From Gigaspora margarita (lineage: Eukaryota; Glomeromycota; Glomeromycetes; Diversisporales; Gigasporaceae): a stretch of DNA of 64,000 nucleotides. The notes beneath the pieces were generated by a model. The model was not told the origin of the DNA. It saw nothing but the letters and a program-made list of their open reading frames with translations, and searched no databases. The stretch covers positions 197,212 through 261,211 of the forward strand of contig WTPW01000090.1 of the NCBI GenBank assembly GCA_009809945.1, written 5' to 3'. Made by a program: the position numbers and the translations under genes. Positions within the stretch are counted from its first letter, which is position 1; each line of letters begins with the position of its first letter. This document shows positions 44,297-54,415 of the stretch, in pieces.

Positions 44297-44479
44297 CACT
44301 AGTAGGAAAAAAAATAAATCTGATGCAAGTCAGGTTTGTGACCACTTTGATATGTTTTAGAATAATATTTGATAAAATTTATGAGTGGTAGCTAAATGGC
44401 AACAAATCAAATAGATTTGTTTCTGACATCCATCTGATTGCTTGTCTTATTTGCATTATATTGTTTTTTCCTGCTAGTG
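44297..44479. mobile_element. CACTA-type MITE, 183 bp
   Basis: It begins CACTAGTAGG and ends CCTGCTAGTG, flanked by TTA on both sides (44294-44296 and 44480-44482). CACTA ends with a 3-bp duplication are the mark of the CACTA/EnSpm superfamily. It contains AATAAATCTGATGCAAGTCAG and inverse-like sequence. A related, less complete copy lies at 51955-52185. Confidence 0.75.
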
Positions 44480-44489
44480 TTATAAGCAC

Positions 44490-46170
44490 TCGTATTGCCT
44501 TCACCAAAAATCTAGTACCAACTAATTCACTAGCTTATTTATATAGAGAGCTAGGTACATCTTAGAAAATATCAAAAAAAAAAAAATACTGAGCTTAATA
44601 TATATATATATATATATATAAAAAAAGGATATAATATGACGATTTCATTATTTTATATGAGCACTGATATAGTAACGAAGAAAATTAGTTCTAACCCGAT
44701 CATATATTTATGTGATAACAAATAAAAAAATATACTAAGAATTTTTTTTATGTAGCTCTGAATTAAAGTATTTATTGGACATTAATTGATAGATAAATTA
44801 AAGAATAATATTGAATTATACCGGGGATCTCAAAAAATAATATCAAAACTAGCGAATATTGTAGAAAATATAGTTTTTTTATATGATATATAAAAATAAA
44901 TATTTTCGCATAATTTACTTAAGCCATTAATTAATTGGCTTTCATAATCCAGCCGGGTCAAAATTTGGAAACTTTTAAAAAAAGTTTTTATAACTTTACA
45001 TAATTCCCGAAAGACCTGATAAAAAATAACCATATGTTTTTTTTTGTCGATTCGATTAAGTTTGTAATTTTGGATGATCTGTATATTAAAGTTTCTTTTT
45101 TCTAAGATCTTTAGAACATTAACATACTCAGTATTATTAAATTTTCGCCCGAATAAGTATCCAACGCGTTTGGTGTGTTTAATTTTTATGAAGAACAACT
45201 CTTGTCAACCAATAATTGCAAGACTTAATATAATAAGAAAAACGGTACATCTAAATAAATATTGCCTTTTTATTAATATATATATATATAGTCTTTCAAA
45301 TTGTTATAAGACTACCAAATGTCTTATATTGTTCAGGTTTAGTAAACGTGTTTTCTAAAAGGGACAGGAGTTTTTAAATATATCTGTATCATTTAAAGTT
45401 TTTGAGAACCCGATTTATAGAAGCTTAAACGTTTAACAATTTTTCAAATTGATAAACCTTCTAAATTTTTAATTATTATATTTTGTCAGCAAAGACGCTT
45501 TAGAGTATCATATTTCTGTAACCAACCAGAGATATATGTACATACATACTGTACGTACTTAAATCTTGTAATATTTATATCAATTGCCGTGATCTTAAAT
45601 TATCTATAAATTAGAATTACTAAATAGAATCGTCAAAAATTATGATCATGTCATATTATATTTGAAATTTTTTGAGTGGCGATTTTACTCTGTCTGTACA
45701 ATGTTATTCATCATGCAGCTCTCAAGAATGCCCTTGTAAGTGATTAACTATAAATGGACCAGGTTTTGCTAGCTACATAATTTGAATAACAAAGACAGAC
45801 TTGATATGTTCGTGCACTATAAAATCATGTTTTTTATTTAAATTTTATTGGAAAACTTTATTTGAGTAATATTTGTACATTAAAAAGTATAAGTTATAAT
45901 AGAAGTAATAGGTAAAAAAAACACTATCATCGCTTTATTAGATACATAATTGATTCAGTTAAAAAAATTATTTCTACTTCAGAGATTACAAAGCGTATAA
46001 CGAAAAAACGTGCCAAATCTCCTAATAGGAGACTCAATCATGTAAGACACACACACCCTTTCATTTCTTCAAATATGTTTATAGATAACGGATAACATTT
46101 TCACTTAAACATATTAAACGACCTTCCGAAAGGCTGAAGTATTAATTAGTAAAGGTTTATCAATGATATG
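44490..46170. other. Intergenic sequence with weak open frames
   Basis: Contains a TATATA tract (44600-44621), a GTACATACATACTGTACGTAC tract (45539) like those beside the F-box genes, and two overlapping opposite-strand open frames (122 aa minus at 44830-45198; 94 aa plus at 45074-45358) that I do not recognise. An uninterrupted stretch of about 50 codons near 45950-46090 (KRITKKRAKSPNRRLNHVR) is also unrecognised. Confidence 0.35.
44830..45198 (-). CDS. Hypothetical 122-aa open frame
   Basis: A frame starting MFFIKIKHTKRVGYLFGRKF, basic and Lys/Ile/Phe-rich. No domain is recognised and composition follows the AT bias. It overlaps a frame on the other strand, so at most one is real. Low support. 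Confidence 0.15.
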   Translation of the reverse strand: MFFIKIKHTKRVGYLFGRKFNNTEYVNVLKILEKRNFNIQIIQNYKLNRIDKKKHMVIFYQVFRELCKVIKTFFKSFQILTRLDYESQLINGLSKLCENIYFYISYKKTIFSTIFASFDIIF

Positions 46171-46177
46171 GATTTTT

Positions 46178-46535
46178 TGCCTGGAAAATCATATTATAGA
46201 ACATACTTTGTGAAAGCGACAAAATCTCCTAGATTTAGTGTAATTTATTAATAATCTAGGCCTCTAAGAGGAAATTTTCATAACAAAGCGCTAATTTAGT
46301 TTTTTATTAGCACTATTAACGAGTTTTTAACTAGTTTTTTTTTATGGAGTATGAAAAATTGCCAATTTTTCATATTCGTTAAAAAAAAACCTCGTTAAAA
46401 CTTCGTTAATGGTGCTAATAAGAAACTAAATTTACGGTTTACTATAAACTTTCCTCTCAGAGGCCTAGATTATTAATAATTTACACTAAATCTAGGATGT
46501 TTTGTCGCTTTCACAAAAATGTGATTTTCAAGAAA
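46178..46535. mobile_element. Foldback element with about 140-bp arms
   Basis: GTGAAAGCGACAAAATCTCC (about 46210) pairs with GATGTTTTGTCGCTTTCAC (about 46496). The arms continue through TAGATTTAGTGTAA, TTATTAATAATCTAGGCCTC and AACGAGTTTT, with a centre near 46365. GGAAAATCA/TGATTTTCA pair further out. Arms differ by only a few changes, so the insertion is fairly recent. Confidence 0.8.
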
Positions 46536-46539
46536 TGTT

Positions 46540-46980
46540 AAATCGACTAAATCTCGAGTTTAACAAGGCTTTGAAAGTAGATTGACTTTTTAATTAATGA
46601 TTTTATGCAGGATTGGATTAGTGTTCGAACGAAACTGTGTATTTTATAGAGAAAACTGATAATAAAATGCGTTTTCATAATTGTTGTTATTTTCTCTAAT
46701 TACTATAACTTATAATAGAAGTTTAATATTATTCTAGAAATATTATTATGAAACATGACACTTCATAAGTTTTGGAATTGTCTTTGAAAATTCAGGGATT
46801 TAATGTCATAAAGAAACAATCTTCGCTTTCTACTACACATTTTATTTTAATTTTATCCATTAAAAAAAAAATAATAAAATAAAGAAACAAACTCTATATG
46901 AACTTTTGATATTTAAATTAGGGCTGGTTGAACTGAATTCCTGAAATTTAAGTTTAAAACGTTTGTTTCACTTTGCTCCC
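46540..46980. other. No recognised feature
   Basis: AT-rich sequence between a foldback element and a kelch-type pseudogene. Nothing supported. Confidence 0.5.
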
Positions 46981-46999
46981 CTTAATTCCAATTAAGTAT

Positions 47000-47960
47000 G
47001 ACTAGAAATCAAGTTTCTCATAATTTTGAACTTGAAATCTATGAACCATGATAATTATTGCCAGGTACTGGAACTCCATACTTAGGAGTTTGCGCATAAG
47101 TTTCAATTGGAAGTATTCCAGGTGAATAAACCGTAGGCACAGTTGTACTCGGTGATGTAACCAATTTTTCATATTGATTTTCATAAATAAAAAATCCAAT
47201 AATAAATAAAACTACAACTAAAATAACTACATTCATATCAATGCAATTCCAATATATGAATTTGAGAAACTATTATTTGCTTTACTAACTTAACTAGTTG
47301 GAGAATAACCGATACTTTGTGTTTGTTTAACTGGGTTTGTTGTTGTAGGCATATTGAATGTAATAACCCAGGTGAATTGTATATCAAGAATATAAATATT
47401 ATTTGTGTATAAATTTGATGCAGTGGTTGCGCCAACATATGGATGAATAGACATATAAAAGTTACAGTAATTATCAAAAGCTAGTATCATATCATTTTTG
47501 TATAATGCAGCAGAATGATCTGTGAGTGGTGAATTTGAAAATTATAAAATACCTAAAGTAATAATACTATTACACCACACTTGAGCCATATCAGTAAGGC
47601 TTACATTCGAACTTGAACCATTATACCCACTAATATAAACAATAAGTATGATTCAGGGAGAATGAGACCGAGTTTGTGTTGACCAAGTCATAGTGGTAAT
47701 ATCAAGTATATTCAAATCATTATATTTAATAGTGAGATTTAAAGTTGGACTATTATTTAACTCTATCAAAAAAAACAAAAATTTTTCCATTGTTTTTCAA
47801 TAACGGCTTGTATTTCATTACTAGCTTCAAAGTTAGAATTAAATTTATTAATGGTTGGTGTTGTCCATTGCAAAGTCTTGGAATAAAAGTTTATAATAAT
47901 CTCCTACAGTAACCATCCATATTCTTCCTCCGACTAAAAAAACTGCAAAATTATCAATAG
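47000..47960 (-). pseudogene. Kelch-type membrane protein pseudogene (best preserved copy)
   Basis: On the minus strand it reads YNDLNILDITTMTWSTQTRS (about 47730-47670), then SSNVSLTDMAQVWCNSIITL (about 47610), then LTDHSAALYKNDMILAFDNY (about 47500) and NNIYILDIQF (about 47395), which are kelch-repeat pieces. The end at about 47236-47040 has a membrane segment VVILVVVLFIIGFFIY, a basic stop-transfer patch and a tail YAQTPKYGVPVPGNN. The frame is broken by at least two shifts (about 47530 and 47280) and stops. Upstream sequence to about 47960 matches the fragments beside the F-box genes. It is not functional. Confidence 0.7.
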
Positions 47961-47964
47961 GACT

Positions 47965-48285
47965 AAATAAGATGTACCAAAGTTGTATACTACTGGCATT
48001 GAACACCCTATGTTATGGAGTTGTAGAAATCTTAAATGAACTTGATAAATCAAGATACCAAACTTCATTAGATTCACTTATAGAAGTGTCTCAACCAAAG
48101 AATAACGCCTAATACAGTACCAATTAATGTGCTAGGTACATTTTGGCAAATAACAAAAAAAAATATACTACAACGTAGAAACACTAGAAGAAAATAAATC
48201 TGTTAATAAAGGAAAAAAATGCAACATATAAATAAAAGAAAATATTTATATACTATCAATACATAATTTATTTCATTGGAAATTA
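47965..48285. other. Kelch-like flank, no frame
   Basis: Sequence related to 43960-44000 and 51890-51960 (TGTAGAAATCTTAAATGAAC) then AT-rich filler; a CACTA-like word AACACTAGAAGAAAATAAATC lies at about 48180. No gene. Confidence 0.5.
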
Positions 48286-49014
48286 TGTAACATTCGCTTT
48301 GTTTTTAATACCGTAGTGCTTACGCAAAAGTACGAAATTTCCGCCTTGGATATTGATGCGATTCCGAGGTAATGCAATTCTAAAAACCTAAAGAATCTCG
48401 AGAACCCAGGTATTCATAATATTCCTAGAACCTAAGAATTCGATGAATAACAAAAATAGTAGAAATCGTTAGAATTCTTAGTATTCACGATATTCGTATT
48501 GTTTCTATTATTTAAAAATAAGTATATAAGGAAGTCATTTCGCTGACAACTCAGAGTTCAATGTTTCCAATTAAGTGTTGCTCTCTAATAATTCCCCGAT
48601 AGATAGTGCGAATTAATATCATAAAATATTATATACCAGTAGTTACTGGTCATAGTAATATGACGGATAGTTAGTTTTATTGTTATAAACAGATAGTCCC
48701 ATGACCTTGATTTAGGGATTAGTGACGTAATACAGAGTTCTAATCTATTTATCCTAACAACTCGAAGCCTTTCCACACCACGATCGAAGTCTCCCATTAT
48801 TAGGGCATAGATTAGATAATTTTTAGCATAACATTTCACAATGTTGATTGTTGGCTACCGTTAAAGTGATCCAATTTCCGATTCATTTCAGTTCCGCCAC
48901 TTTTGCAACGTACGTACGTACATATTACCGTATCTGGTATTCTTGGCGTATTGTTTTTATACAAAGGGGTTGAGAATTCAGATGTGCTACCAGTTTTGCA
49001 TTATCCTTATAAAG

Positions 49015-49089
49015 ATTAAAGTTCTATAAATTTTCTGCACTGTACATACCATACGTATGTACGTACGTACATGCTAAAATTTTTTCAAT
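49015..49089 (+). promoter_or_regulatory. Conserved upstream region of F-box copy 3
   Basis: TATAAAT (49025-49031) lies 65 bp before the ATG, followed by CATACGTATGTACGTACGTAC (about 49050-49070). A second GTACGTAC tract lies at 48908-48921. The same two positions are occupied in copy 1. Confidence 0.45.
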
Positions 49090-50691
49090 ATGATAGCACT
49101 ACCGAATGAATGCCACTACGCAATATTTAACAACCTCCGAAATAATTATAAAAGCCTATTTTCATGTGCACTTGTGAACCGTCAATGGTGTAGAATTATT
49201 ATACCAATATTGTGGAGCGAACCGGAACACCATTTTAAAAATCCAAGACTTATAAGAATACTTCTTTTAACTTTAAATGCTGAAGAGCAAGCTTTATTAA
49301 TTCCTTTTAAAATAATTCCTCCAAGTCATCCCAAGCCATTGTTTGAATATACAAGTTATATCACATCTATTAAAACTTATTTGTATAGCGGGGTTAAAAA
49401 TTGGCTTAATTATGAAAGATATAAAACAGGAAATGTGGTTGAAAATGCCATCAAATGTTCTTTACTTGCAATGTTTTTTCGAACTAGTAAGAATCTTAAA
49501 CATTTAAGTCTTTATGAAATTATTTGCAATCCAATAATATTTGAAAATCTTTATAAGAATACTACCGTTATTTCTATGCATTTATATATTGTTGGTGGGT
49601 TTAAATCTGAGGCAATAGATAAATTAGTAAAATTCCTTGATAAGAATTCTACTTTAACTTCTTTGAGACTTGTTTCTACTCAACATAATTATGAAGGTGT
49701 AAAAACTCTATTAAAGGCTCTGAATAAAAACACTGTCCTAAATTCTTTAGATCTTCATAATAATAAGATTGGTACTGAAGGGGGAAAGGTATTAGCAGAG
49801 TTTCTTTGCAGGAACACTACGCTAATTTCTTTGAGTCTTATTAATAATTATCTTGGATCAGTAGAAGGAAAAGCATTAGCAGATGCACTTTGCAAAAACT
49901 CCACGCTGACTTCTTTGAATCTTGGATCTAATAATCTTGGATCAGAAGGAGGAAAAGCATTAGCTAATGCACTTTACAAAAACTCCACACTGACTTCTTT
50001 GTATCTTCGTCGAAACAATCTTGAATCAGAAGTAGGAAAAGCATTAGCAGATGCACTTTACATGAACTCCACGTTGAACGATTTGGATCTTGGTTATAAT
50101 AATATTGGATCAGAAGGAGGAAAGGCATTAACAAATGCACTTTGTAAGAATAAAACATTAACCTCTTTGGATCTTAGTTACAATAATTTTGGATCAGAAG
50201 GGGAGATAGTATTAGCAGGTGCACTTTGCATGAACACTTCGTTAAAAGATTTGAACCTACAATCTAATAGACTTGGACCAGAAGGTGGAAAAGCATTAGC
50301 AGATGCACTATGCAAGAATTCCACACTGACCTCTTTGAATCTTAGTGACAATAAACTTGGATCAGAAGGAGGAAAATTATTAGCAGGTGCACTTTGTAAG
50401 AATTCCACGCTGACTTCTTTGTTTCTTGGTCGGAATAATCTTGGATCTGAAGGCGGAATAGCATTGGCATATGCACTTTGTGAGAATACCACACTGAAAA
50501 ATTTAGATCTTCATTATAATAATATTGGATCAGGAGGAAGAGCATTAGCAGATGCACTTTGTAAAAACACTACGTTGACCTCTTTGAATCTTAATGACAA
50601 TAATCTTGGATTAGAAGGAGAAAAGGCGTTAGCAGATGCACTTTGTAATAACATTACATTGACCATTCGGAACCTTGGTGCATACGAATAA
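49090..50691 (+). CDS. F-box/LRR (RNI-like) protein, 533 aa, copy 3
   Basis: Intact and the same length as the copy on the minus strand at 16368-17969. The F-box is at residues 1-45 (NECHYAIFNNLRNNYKSLFS, CALVNRQWCRIIIP), then a linker with the conserved LSLYEIICNPIIFENLYKNT, then eleven 28-residue leucine-rich repeats and the terminal LTIRNLGAYE. Its likely role is substrate selection in an SCF ubiquitin ligase (inferred). The 84-bp repeat units are very alike at DNA level (AATCTTGGATCAGAAGGAGG recurs), which would allow loss or gain of units. Differences from copy 1 are spread over the LRR surface positions and the linker. Intronless; start chosen by conservation of MIALPNEC. Confidence 0.92.
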   Translation: MIALPNECHYAIFNNLRNNYKSLFSCALVNRQWCRIIIPILWSEPEHHFKNPRLIRILLLTLNAEEQALLIPFKIIPPSHPKPLFEYTSYITSIKTYLYSGVKNWLNYERYKTGNVVENAIKCSLLAMFFRTSKNLKHLSLYEIICNPIIFENLYKNTTVISMHLYIVGGFKSEAIDKLVKFLDKNSTLTSLRLVSTQHNYEGVKTLLKALNKNTVLNSLDLHNNKIGTEGGKVLAEFLCRNTTLISLSLINNYLGSVEGKALADALCKNSTLTSLNLGSNNLGSEGGKALANALYKNSTLTSLYLRRNNLESEVGKALADALYMNSTLNDLDLGYNNIGSEGGKALTNALCKNKTLTSLDLSYNNFGSEGEIVLAGALCMNTSLKDLNLQSNRLGPEGGKALADALCKNSTLTSLNLSDNKLGSEGGKLLAGALCKNSTLTSLFLGRNNLGSEGGIALAYALCENTTLKNLDLHYNNIGSGGRALADALCKNTTLTSLNLNDNNLGLEGEKALADALCNNITLTIRNLGAYE

Positions 50692-51261
50692 TTTTGGATC
50701 AAACGGATAAAAGGCATTGGTAAATGCGCTTTGCGAAAACACGCTTGCAATATTTATTAAACTTTACATTCTAATAAATATAATAAATACAACAAATAAT
50801 TCAGAATACAAATTAGATTTAAAACAGTAAACTGTTAATAGAAAATGCCAACAAAGCAAATTTTATAAATAAATTAAAGCCTCTAAAGTTCATGTAAATG
50901 TACCCTTTATGTGATACGATTGGCTAGCCTTGCAAGTATGTGCATAAAATCCTAACTACTGATGACTTTAACGTATGTACGTACGTACGTACCTAAATGG
51001 CAGAATGTCTACACAGGATGTGATAATAGAACTATTAGTAAATTAGATAATAACTTAAATTTGCATAAATTAGGCATAATTATTATCAGAATAATATTAG
51101 TTGTATAAATTATTTTAGTAGAACAAGTGTAGGACTTTGTGTCAAATATTTGAATCTGTATTTTCATATTAATCAAAAAAAAAAAACTTTAGAATAAATA
51201 TTTGAAAAATACAAAATGCGTAATATTAATAATATTATATTATATCATACTTTATATATAT

Positions 51262-51490
51262 TGTCGCGGATGATCGTGAAATCGGATGATGGTGAAATTT
51301 GGGGGTCTTAATTTGAAAATATAAGCCCTACTAAAATCCACCTATACTCTTTTATTAATAACCCTAACCCTAAATCCTAACTCAACCATAAAAAAAAAAG
51401 CAGACAAAAAAGGCCCTAAAAAATTTTAAAAATCGTACATAAAATATATCCAAATTTCACCATCATCCGATTTCATGATCATCCGTGACA
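51262..51490. mobile_element. MITE, 229 bp, present only in segment copy 3
   Basis: TGTCGCGGATGATCGTGAAA pairs with TTTCATGATCATCCGTGACA; arms continue through TCGGATGATGGTGAAATTTGG. The flanks are TATAT on both sides. The interior has ATAACCCTAACCCTAAATCC (51360). The matching positions in copies 1 and 2 (about 15130 and 43530) have no insert. Confidence 0.8.
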
Positions 51491-51499
51491 TATATTATA

Positions 51500-51930
51500 T
51501 ATTCGAACAACTGCGATCTCTAATATAAACAATAAGACCATTTTGAAATAATGTAACAGTATAGTTTACATAAGTGAGGACAAATCGAGACTGAGTTTGT
51601 GTTGACCAAGTCGTAGTATTTATATCAAGTATATTCATACCATTATAAAAAAGAAAATTACTGCACAAAAAAAAAATAAATATACCTATTATGTCAATAA
51701 CAGCTTGCATTTCATCATGAGTTGTATAACTAGAATTAAAATTATTGATAGTTGATTTGTCCATTGTAAGTCTTAGGATTAAATTCATACAAATTTGTAG
51801 TTGCAAAAATAGTTATCTATATTCTTTCTCCAACTAAAAAAAACTGTAGAATTATTAATAGACTAAAGCATGAACTACTAAAGTTATATTCTACTGGCAT
51901 TGCAACATCACTATGCCATAGAGATGTAGA
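51500..51930 (-). pseudogene. Kelch-type fragment, broken (copy 3 segment)
   Basis: A 103-codon minus-strand frame ends the fragment (YNGMNILDINTTTWSTQTQS, about 51650-51590), a recognisable kelch repeat with the LDIxTxTW core. The upstream part to 51930 is in other frames. It has no membrane segment, so it is a truncated relative of 47000-47960. Confidence 0.6.
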
Positions 51931-51954
51931 AATATTAATGTACTCGATAAATAA

Positions 51955-52185
51955 AAAATAAATCTGATACAAATCAGATAAACAATCAGATATATGTTAG
52001 AAATAAATTCGATTCAAATTTATTGCCACCTGAATGCCACTTAGATATATTACAGAATAATTTTCTGAAATGTATATGAGTAGCTGCTAAATGGCAACAA
52101 ATCAAAATATAATTTGTTCTGACATATGTCTGATTATTTATCGGATTTGTATCAAATTTGTATTTTTTTTTTTTTACTAGTAAAA
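51955..52185. mobile_element. Palindromic element related to the CACTA-type MITE
   Basis: ATAAATCTGATACAAATCAG and CAATCAGATATATGT pair with ACATATGTCTGATTA and CGGATTTGTATCAAATTTG. TAGCTGCTAAATGGCAACAAATC matches 44389-44410. A right-end word TACTAGTAAAAA remains, but a clean CACTA left end does not. Confidence 0.55.
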
Positions 52186-52277
52186 ATATAATTGAATTTA
52201 GTAAAAATATTTTGGTCTTAATTAACAAGAATAAATTAAATTTTGAATCAGTTGTAATTTTAGACTTGAATTATAAC

Positions 52278-52478
52278 GCTTTGCAAAAAGATGTGACCCG
52301 GTGATTTTTTAATGATGATGGCTGAGAATCACTAAGATTCCAGATTGTCTATCATTTTATATTTCGATTGGTTACGTTTATATTTCTTTGAAATGGTTTA
52401 ATTCTTAAAACCTCAAAAAATCTATAAAATCTCCGATTTTCACACGACATTGTGATCTGCCTTTTTGCAAAGCGCAAT
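52278..52478. mobile_element. MITE with CGCTTTGCAAAAAG ends
   Basis: AACGCTTTGCAAAAAG (left) pairs with CTTTTTGCAAAGCGCAA (right); next to them GATGTGACC and inverse GTGATCTGC words. About 200 bp, non-coding. Confidence 0.65.
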
Positions 52479-52482
52479 AATT

Positions 52483-52565
52483 GCAATTAATTCTGGTCCA
52501 AAATTGTAATTGATTCTGGTCCAAAATTGCAACTGATTCTGTCCAAAATTATAAATGATTCTATT
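52483..52565. repeat. Tandem repeat, about 28-bp unit, three copies
   Basis: ATTCTGGTCCAAAATTGTAATTG recurs three times with small changes. The following 52570-52980 is AT-rich with nothing supported. Confidence 0.7.
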
Positions 52566-52987
52566 AAATTAAGTTTGAATCAAATCAATTAAATAAATAG
52601 AATAAAATCAATAAGGAAATGACAATTATAAAGAATTTTAAATTTTATTAAAAAAAGGATCAAAATCAGTTAATTGACTAAACTAGAATCAATAATGGTA
52701 TGTTCTAAATTTTATCGTAAAAGATTGTCATTAATCTAATAATTAACTTTAACATATACATATGCATAAAGTAAATTCCTAAACAGCTCTTAAGAATATA
52801 TTAACTATGCAATATGTTTAAGTTATTTTATCTTATTTAAATTATGCAAACGAGTTTAAATCATAATATTTTATGCTTTATCTGATATATAAAGCGTATA
52901 TGTATATATGAAATATTAACTATATAACATTTAATACAACAATAAATTATGAACTTTATTAAAATCTATATTAAATTAGAATGCCTA

Positions 52988-53450
52988 CAGCGCGGGAACC
53001 CTTAAATTAACAAGTGAAATTGATAATTTTTAAACTGTTATAAAAAATAACTAGTATAGCTAGGTCAATTTTTCTTTCTATAGTAATGTAGAGAAAGACT
53101 TCAAGAATAAAGCTATAGAATTTGTTTTTTAATTTATTAAGTTTAACTACTTTTATAAAGGTTTAAAGTTAACTATTTTTATTAATAAACGTAAAATTTG
53201 GCAGCTATAATTTTGGCCAGAATTACCATAATGCCGGCCAGAATTAGCAAAATTATAAAAAAATTTTTAAAAAAATTTTTAAAAAAGCTAAATTTTTTTT
53301 TTTACGATATTTTTGTTTTTTTTATTCGCAAAATTTTTTGCTATTTTATTGGCTCCGACCCAATCCGACCCAACTTCCGACCCAACTCCCGACCCAACTC
53401 AAAATTTGGCCACACATATAGGACTAGTTGATTTAAGGGTTCCTGCACTG
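52988..53450. mobile_element. Tc1/mariner-like MITE, 463 bp
   Basis: TA on both sides (52986-52987 and 53451-53452). The 24-bp ends start CAGCGCGGGAACCCTTAAAT and CAGTGCAGGAACCCTTAAAT in inverted orientation (three differences in 24). CAGTG-type ends with TA duplication fit Tc1/mariner. Four CCGACCCAA-type words lie near the right end. No transposase; an open frame at 53198-53431 is A/T-run coding. Confidence 0.8.
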
Positions 53451-53659
53451 TATAATTATTAATTCAAGATTATAAACGTTATTTTTAAAGAACCCAATTT
53501 TTTTTTAGTGCCCATAAAGCATTATTTTGTACTTATTAGTAAGTAAAAATAAGAAAACTTTTTAATTATCTATATTAAATCTAACTTAGACTCAATTTTA
53601 ATTAATAAATTTAGATTAGATAAAGTAGAAGCTAGATACTTCTAAAATTTGTAAAATTA

Positions 53660-53894
53660 GAGTTGGGCAATTGGACAAGTGGGTTCTTCGATAAAATTTA
53701 AAATTCTAAATTGTCTGCAATTTTTTTTAAAAATAAGAAACCTCTGTTTAGAGTTAAGCAAACCAAATAGTTAGAACAGCAATATAATATACCACTAATT
53801 TTTACTCTATATGTTAGTAAATTAATAAATTTTAGACAAATTTATATGTCTAGTGTCCAGTAAAATTTACTGACATAGAGAGCTGCCCAACTCT
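53660..53894. mobile_element. MITE with GAGTTGGGCA ends
   Basis: TTAGAGTTGGGCA (53657-53669) and the inverse TGCCCAACTCTAA (53884-53896) flank about 235 bp of AT-rich sequence. The target duplication is TA or TTA. Confidence 0.65.
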
Positions 53895-53899
53895 AAGTA

Positions 53900-54412
53900 A
53901 AATGAATTTAAAAGCTTTACTTATCTTTTTAGATTTAGGCAATAATAAATTATTGTTTTTAAGTATATAAAGTACTTAGAATATAAAAAATATTTTATTA
54001 GAATTAAGAACTTTAGTTTAATTAAGCTCTTTTGGGAATATAAGTTTAATATAAAGTGAAATATGAAGAAAATATAAAACAAAATATAAAGCAAAGTATA
54101 AAATAAAAAATATTATGAATAATTGTTTAGATAGATTTTTAGACAATTACATAATCTAGTACACATTTTTGACTTGCTATACTGTAATAATAATCTATAT
54201 TATAAAATCAACAATTTTTTTTGCACTATATTTTTAGTTGTAATTATTTTATATTTTTATTTGCTAATAATATTAAAGAAAAAATTAAAAAAAGGATTAT
54301 ATTTTTCAATTTATAATTTTAATTCAAATCATATTTGTGAATTTACAAATTAGAAATTGGCTCTAAAATGATTCCCAAAATATTATTATTTACAAAAATT
54401 AGTTGATCTACT
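53900..54412. other. No recognised feature
   Basis: AT-rich sequence with A/T runs and short TATAAA words. Nothing supported. Confidence 0.5.
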
Positions 54413-54415
54413 GTA

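Larger units (their letters stand above)
48290..51930 (+). repeat. Segmental duplication copy 3, carrying an F-box/LRR gene
   Basis: Colinear with copy 1 inverted over its whole length, from the GGAAATTTCGTAC-type start (48330) through leader, gene and kelch fragment. A small deletion relative to the others is seen at about 48552 (loss of CTGAAATAAAG). A MITE at 51262-51490 is unique to this copy. Confidence 0.85.

Noticed and set aside
53198..53431. Open frame of 77 codons inside the mariner-like MITE
   Set aside because: Mostly Lys/Phe runs from A/T tracts and lies wholly within a non-autonomous element.
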